From positions 199,923 to 263,922 of the forward strand of contig CM007323.1 of assembly GCA_000333855.2 (NCBI GenBank): a stretch of DNA of 64,000 nt, given 5' to 3'. The position numbers and the translations under genes were made by a program. Of this stretch, positions 60,332-64,000 are shown piece after piece. This DNA comes from Endotrypanum monterogeii. Lineage: Eukaryota > Euglenozoa > Kinetoplastea > Trypanosomatida > Trypanosomatidae. Every line of letters begins with the position of its first letter. Within the stretch, counting starts at the first letter, position 1. The notes under the pieces are model-generated. The model worked only from the letters and a program-made list of their open reading frames with translations. It was not told the DNA's origin and did no database searches.

Positions 60332-63300
60332 TCACGCCTTCTTTCCTTTGCCGCCATCCATGTGGTGGAAACGGCGAGGTCGCTGGGGGAGGTGTGCTTT
60401 CTCGTTGTTGCTCTCGCGACGATGGCCCCCCCCTTCTCTGCCACTGCCACCGCCACCGACGCCGCCAGATGGGGAGAGGAGGGGGGCGACGGTGGCGGTG
60501 GCGGCGGCGGTGGCGGCGGCAGAGGACGAGGCGAGGTACTGCTGGAGAATCTGTGGTGACGTAAACGAAAAGTTTTGGAAGTGATCAAAGCCGCCACTGG
60601 TCCCGTTGTTACCATCGCTGCTGGCACCGGCGCGACTATCTGATCGTATCTCATGACCGCTGAGTGTCGAGGAGGAGTTCCGCTGACCCTTGTCGTCATG
60701 TCGACTGTAGCTGCGGCCATCCTCACTACCACTGCGCGAGAGGGCCAACAGCCGCTGCACTCGACTGCCGTCCTGGCCGGTGGGGGAGGTGTTATAGTTT
60801 CCGGCGTCGTCGTCACTGACGTCTCCGGGGTACGGAGGTGGATGCTGTGTGGAGGGTCGCGGTGGCGCGTCATGGATGTTCTGCTGCGTCCACCGCCGTG
60901 GCCTTCGGTATGTGGGCTTGAGGTTGGTGCTGGCGTTGTCGCTGCGACGTCTCCACGGCAGCTCAGCAACCGCGTTAAAGGTAAATCCTAATACCTGGCC
61001 TGTGGCACTGAGAGCCGCGGCGTTCTCGTGGGTCGAATCACACGATGGGTTCTCCTCACTGCCGCTGCTGTCGGGGCGTTCACCTTCGGCGCCCGTCTCG
61101 TACGGCAGCGGCTTCTCCGCCGAGGTATCCGGTGGCGACTGCTTGCGATGGAGCTTCTGTAGTCCACGTGCGATTCTCCGGCGCTGCTGCTGTGCCCAGA
61201 TCGCCTGCACGCCGCCCATGTGTGCAGGGAAGGAGTCTTTGCGTCTCAGCGGGGCCCGGCCTGTGGCACACGGCGACAGGGGTGTTTGCGTGAACATGTC
61301 TGGGTTTAATTCCTCGTCAACATTGTATGCGATGCCCGAGAGGGTTGTCGTGAGAGGCCCGAAGGGCCCGGACATCTCGCCAGAAACACTGGTGTTGTTG
61401 ACGCTGGGGTAGGGGGAGAGTGCACTGCTGACGAACCGATCGGTGCTTGCGCTGTCCCCGGAGCACAGCACGTTGGCTATGGGGCTCCCGTACTCCTTTA
61501 TGTTTCCATCCGCCATCATATCCCTCGGGACACCAGAGGGGCTCGAGGTGGCACCACCGTGCATCGCGCCCCGAGGGTTGGTCACAACCAGATTTGTTAT
61601 GGGCGAGCCCATGGGCGTCTGATACAGGGCAGCTGCGACTGTGTCTGCAGGACGGGCAGCGTCGCTGTCATCCATGAGATTGACCGAGGAGGCCCCAGAG
61701 GACATGGTGAAGGTGTTCTCCGATGATGGGGGTGATGATGAGCTGGATGTCCTCGAGATCGAGGACGTTGACGACTGAGATTGACCTGACTCGCCACCCG
61801 AGTTGTTTTTTCCTTTCTTCACTGCTTCTTCTTCAGTGCTCCTTTCGCTTGAGCTGCGCGTAGTCGTGTCGTTGTGATTGTCAACACCGTTGCCCCCGCT
61901 TCTGCTGCGAAACACCACGTCAGGGCCCTCCTTGCACCCCATCTCGTCCGCTACGCTCACCTCATCGTCGTTGGCGAGGAGGTACACGCTAACCACACTC
62001 CTCTCTCCTGTGGCTGTCGGCGTCGAGACATGAGATGGTTCTGTAGCGCGATGCGCCGCATCGGCCCAAGGCACCGCATCATTGACTTCTGAGGGCTGCA
62101 CAGCGTCACTGAGGGTGATACCGACCTGTGGAGAGTGCATGGTGTCCGGGTATGGTGGGGCTGCTTCCAGCGAGGGCTTCCAGACGGGCGTCGCAGCCGA
62201 GAAGAGTTGCTGCGTTAGCTGTTCGCCAAGGAATGAGGAAGGCGGGCAGTAATGCAAAAAACGATGGTCGGTGGGCTGTGGGCGCCCTCGTAAGGGTGCG
62301 TGTGCTTCCGCCGGCGGTGGTGTCGCGCACGCGCTGCTCGCCTCGTAGGATCCCCCAACACCGCTGTCGCCAAAGCTGGTGGACGGCGATCGCCGTGAGT
62401 TATCAAACAGTGTTGTGGTCGTCGTCGATGCTGTGGCGCACCCCGGGGACCCTGTGAAGGAGCCGAGCTCGCCTCGGATCTCGCTGCCGTTGTTGATGGG
62501 CGTCATCGCCGCCGCTGGGGTTGGTGACGTCGGCTCTAGTGTGCCCTCTGGGGTCCTGTGAAGGAGCAGTGTGGGGGTGTCACACAACGGTACTTGTGAG
62601 CGGCCAAGAAAGACAGAAGGGATGCTTGCGCTCGGAAACGCCTTAACCGGGGCGATGGTGAGCGGACCAGTGAATAAGACACCTTCGCGACTGCCGTCTC
62701 TGTGGGGTCTGCTGCCGCTGCTGCTGCTGCTGCTGCCGCCGCCACCAGGGGAGAGGGGGTTGGAGCAGGATTTCCTTATCCTACTCGTGTTGAGGCTGCT
62801 CAACGCCAGCGGCACGTTGGTCAGCGTGCCCTGCTGCACCGGTGTCAGCGACTGTGCGCTCGCAGTGGAGTCGTCACCGCTGCTACGCTCCCTTGTCGAG
62901 GTATTATCGGTAATATAACTCTGGTCCATGATGGTCACAGTGCTCACATCCGTCTCCTTCAGGGCCGAGACAGCACCGTCACTGTCACCGGCGCCGTCGT
63001 CGCCGGTGCCCTTCTCTTCCCCCATCACGTGCGTGTCCTCCTCGGCGAAGGCGTCTTGTTCATAGTAGCCACCACCGCCATCGTCTGTTTCGTTTTCCAT
63101 TTTTTCCGCGTGTGCCCCGGAGACCTCTGCGACTGTTGGAACATCTGCTGGACTGTGTGCACCGACCCCGCCGCACGCTGGAACGGTTCCATTCAGAGCG
63201 CAGTCGGCGGTGGTGGTGGTGGCAGCGGCAGCGACAGTGGTGGTGGCGTGCTCTATTTCGAAGCTCATAGAAGGTGGGGAGTTATCCGGCGTCTCTCCAT

Positions 63301-64000
63301 AGGCCTTGGTTAGCTGCTGTTGTTGCCGCAGTAGCGAAGTCCCATGCAAGACGTGTGTACCCTCCATGGAGGTGCTGGCATCCGCGCCTGCGCTCATGAG
63401 CGTCACGTCTGTGGAGGCGGATGCGTAGGACACGTCTGTGGCTGCTGCAGCCGCCATTTCCGCCCCGTCCTCCGGCACGGCGCTGCTGTGGTACGTCTTA
63501 CTTGGATCCACACTTGGCGTTCTGCACGCGGGAGCGGGGTACGACGCATGTTGCTGTTGCTGCTGCTTTTTCTGGGCTGCCGCTGCCACCAACAGCGCAG
63601 CATCCAGGAAGCTCTGTGGCAGCGTCGCAGCGCGGTCGAACAGGTCTGGCCGTGCTTCATCTCCTGCAGCTGACCTCGGTGAGCTGCCATTCCCACATCT
63701 CAGGCCTTCAGTGGATGCCTTGGAGAGTGGCGTGCGACTGAGGCGGCTTACACTGGTTGATGAGTTTGCGCAGGACACGTTCGCAGAACCCATCGCAGGC
63801 GAGTAGTGCTTTACGTGCGGCAGCTGTGCGACATGTGAGCACGTCGATACCGCGTCCGGATCTACCACCGACACTGTTTCGCAGGTGCCCTCTGTTCTGG
63901 CGGTTGTGGTTGTTGCCGTGCTGGTGGCTGCTGTGTTCCCTACGCGCGCAACAACAGGTCCGCTTCCGTCACTGAGGCAATGCTGTTGTCGCTGATCCTC
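60332..64000 (-). CDS. Large Ser/Thr-rich protein, 5' end outside the window
   Basis: The frame ends at TGA 60332-60334 and is open without interruption to the right edge, so at least 1222 residues are encoded and the start is probably outside the window. The protein is almost wholly low complexity: Ser, Thr, Gly, Pro and Ala predominate, with a poly-Gln stretch near nt 63547-63570 and poly-Ser stretches near nt 62715-62735, and a Gly-rich C-terminus. Repeated short motifs such as SPITNLVV, SPIANVLC and TPLSPC resemble phosphorylation sites for proline-directed kinases. A more ordered stretch, VLGFTFNAVAELPWRRR, is present near the C-terminus. There are no membrane spans. I do not recognise a family; a regulatory or cytoskeletal phosphoprotein is possible. 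Confidence 0.7.
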   Translation of the reverse strand, partial: EDQRQQHCLSDGSGPVVARVGNTAATSTATTTTARTEGTCETVSVVDPDAVSTCSHVAQLPHVKHYSPAMGSANVSCANSSTSVSRLSRTPLSKASTEGLRCGNGSSPRSAAGDEARPDLFDRAATLPQSFLDAALLVAAAAQKKQQQQQHASYPAPACRTPSVDPSKTYHSSAVPEDGAEMAAAAATDVSYASASTDVTLMSAGADASTSMEGTHVLHGTSLLRQQQQLTKAYGETPDNSPPSMSFEIEHATTTVAAAATTTTADCALNGTVPACGGVGAHSPADVPTVAEVSGAHAEKMENETDDGGGGYYEQDAFAEEDTHVMGEEKGTGDDGAGDSDGAVSALKETDVSTVTIMDQSYITDNTSTRERSSGDDSTASAQSLTPVQQGTLTNVPLALSSLNTSRIRKSCSNPLSPGGGGSSSSSSGSRPHRDGSREGVLFTGPLTIAPVKAFPSASIPSVFLGRSQVPLCDTPTLLLHRTPEGTLEPTSPTPAAAMTPINNGSEIRGELGSFTGSPGCATASTTTTTLFDNSRRSPSTSFGDSGVGGSYEASSACATPPPAEAHAPLRGRPQPTDHRFLHYCPPSSFLGEQLTQQLFSAATPVWKPSLEAAPPYPDTMHSPQVGITLSDAVQPSEVNDAVPWADAAHRATEPSHVSTPTATGERSVVSVYLLANDDEVSVADEMGCKEGPDVVFRSRSGGNGVDNHNDTTTRSSSERSTEEEAVKKGKNNSGGESGQSQSSTSSISRTSSSSSPPSSENTFTMSSGASSVNLMDDSDAARPADTVAAALYQTPMGSPITNLVVTNPRGAMHGGATSSPSGVPRDMMADGNIKEYGSPIANVLCSGDSASTDRFVSSALSPYPSVNNTSVSGEMSGPFGPLTTTLSGIAYNVDEELNPDMFTQTPLSPCATGRAPLRRKDSFPAHMGGVQAIWAQQQRRRIARGLQKLHRKQSPPDTSAEKPLPYETGAEGERPDSSGSEENPSCDSTHENAAALSATGQVLGFTFNAVAELPWRRRSDNASTNLKPTYRRPRRWTQQNIHDAPPRPSTQHPPPYPGDVSDDDAGNYNTSPTGQDGSRVQRLLALSRSGSEDGRSYSRHDDKGQRNSSSTLSGHEIRSDSRAGASSDGNNGTSGGFDHFQNFSFTSPQILQQYLASSSAAATAAATATVAPLLSPSGGVGGGGSGREGGGHRRESNNEKAHLPQRPRRFHHMDGGKGKKA

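Overview
This window is nuclear DNA of a kinetoplastid flagellate, most likely a trypanosomatid of the Leishmania/Leptomonas/Crithidia side (Leishmaniinae). The reasons are: long intronless genes with high third-position GC, arranged head to tail on one strand; pyrimidine tracts with a following AG upstream of several genes, as expected for spliced-leader trans-splicing; spacers full of (TG)n, (TA)n, (AG)n and homopolymer tracts; and a convergent strand-switch region holding tRNA genes. Gene identities were assigned by reading motifs, with no database search.

Left half (about 1-25.3 kb, genes on +). Two diverged tandem copies of a CRT-like (DMT superfamily) transporter come first (1725-3875 and 4897-7185). 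A decayed DIRS-type retroelement of the TATE/VIPER kind follows (about 8289-12532), identifiable by an RT-like IDN motif, an RNase H-like start and a terminal NPADELSR motif, and broken by stops and homopolymer insertions. Next is a P-loop protein gene (13489-15171). Then comes a 9.3 kb tract with no credible gene (15172-24447). Its first half is rich in short homopolymer runs and changes from C/A-rich to G/T-rich on the + strand. Its second half is T-rich and lacks the microsatellites seen elsewhere. The + cluster ends with a uroporphyrinogen-III synthase-like gene (24448-25308), unexpected because most trypanosomatids lack the early haem pathway.

Middle (25.3-27.7 kb). A convergent strand-switch region carries two identical tRNA-Lys(CTT) genes on +, each with a T5 Pol III terminator.

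Right half (27.7-64 kb, genes on -). In order of increasing coordinate: a 2213-residue DDX60-like Ski2-family DExH helicase; a giant protein with an N-terminal UBE2Q-like E2 fold and a long parallel beta-helix, whose last part is in another frame; a YbaK-like aminoacyl-tRNA deacylase; a 1047-residue probable mitochondrial protein; an unrecognised 444-residue protein; the copper chaperone COX17; a TatD-fold protein that has lost nearly all its metal ligands; a probable mitochondrial NYN/PIN-like protein; a TBCE-like tubulin chaperone without CAP-Gly; and a Ser/Thr-rich protein that runs off the right edge. An assembly gap of 20 N lies at 60162-60181.

The genes do not form one pathway, as is usual in trypanosomatid polycistrons. 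Mitochondrial or translation-quality functions recur (COX17, YbaK-like, NYN-like, the 1047-residue protein). The observations most worth following are the E2/beta-helix fusion, the UROS-like gene beside the gene desert, the TatD pseudoenzyme, and the gene desert itself.
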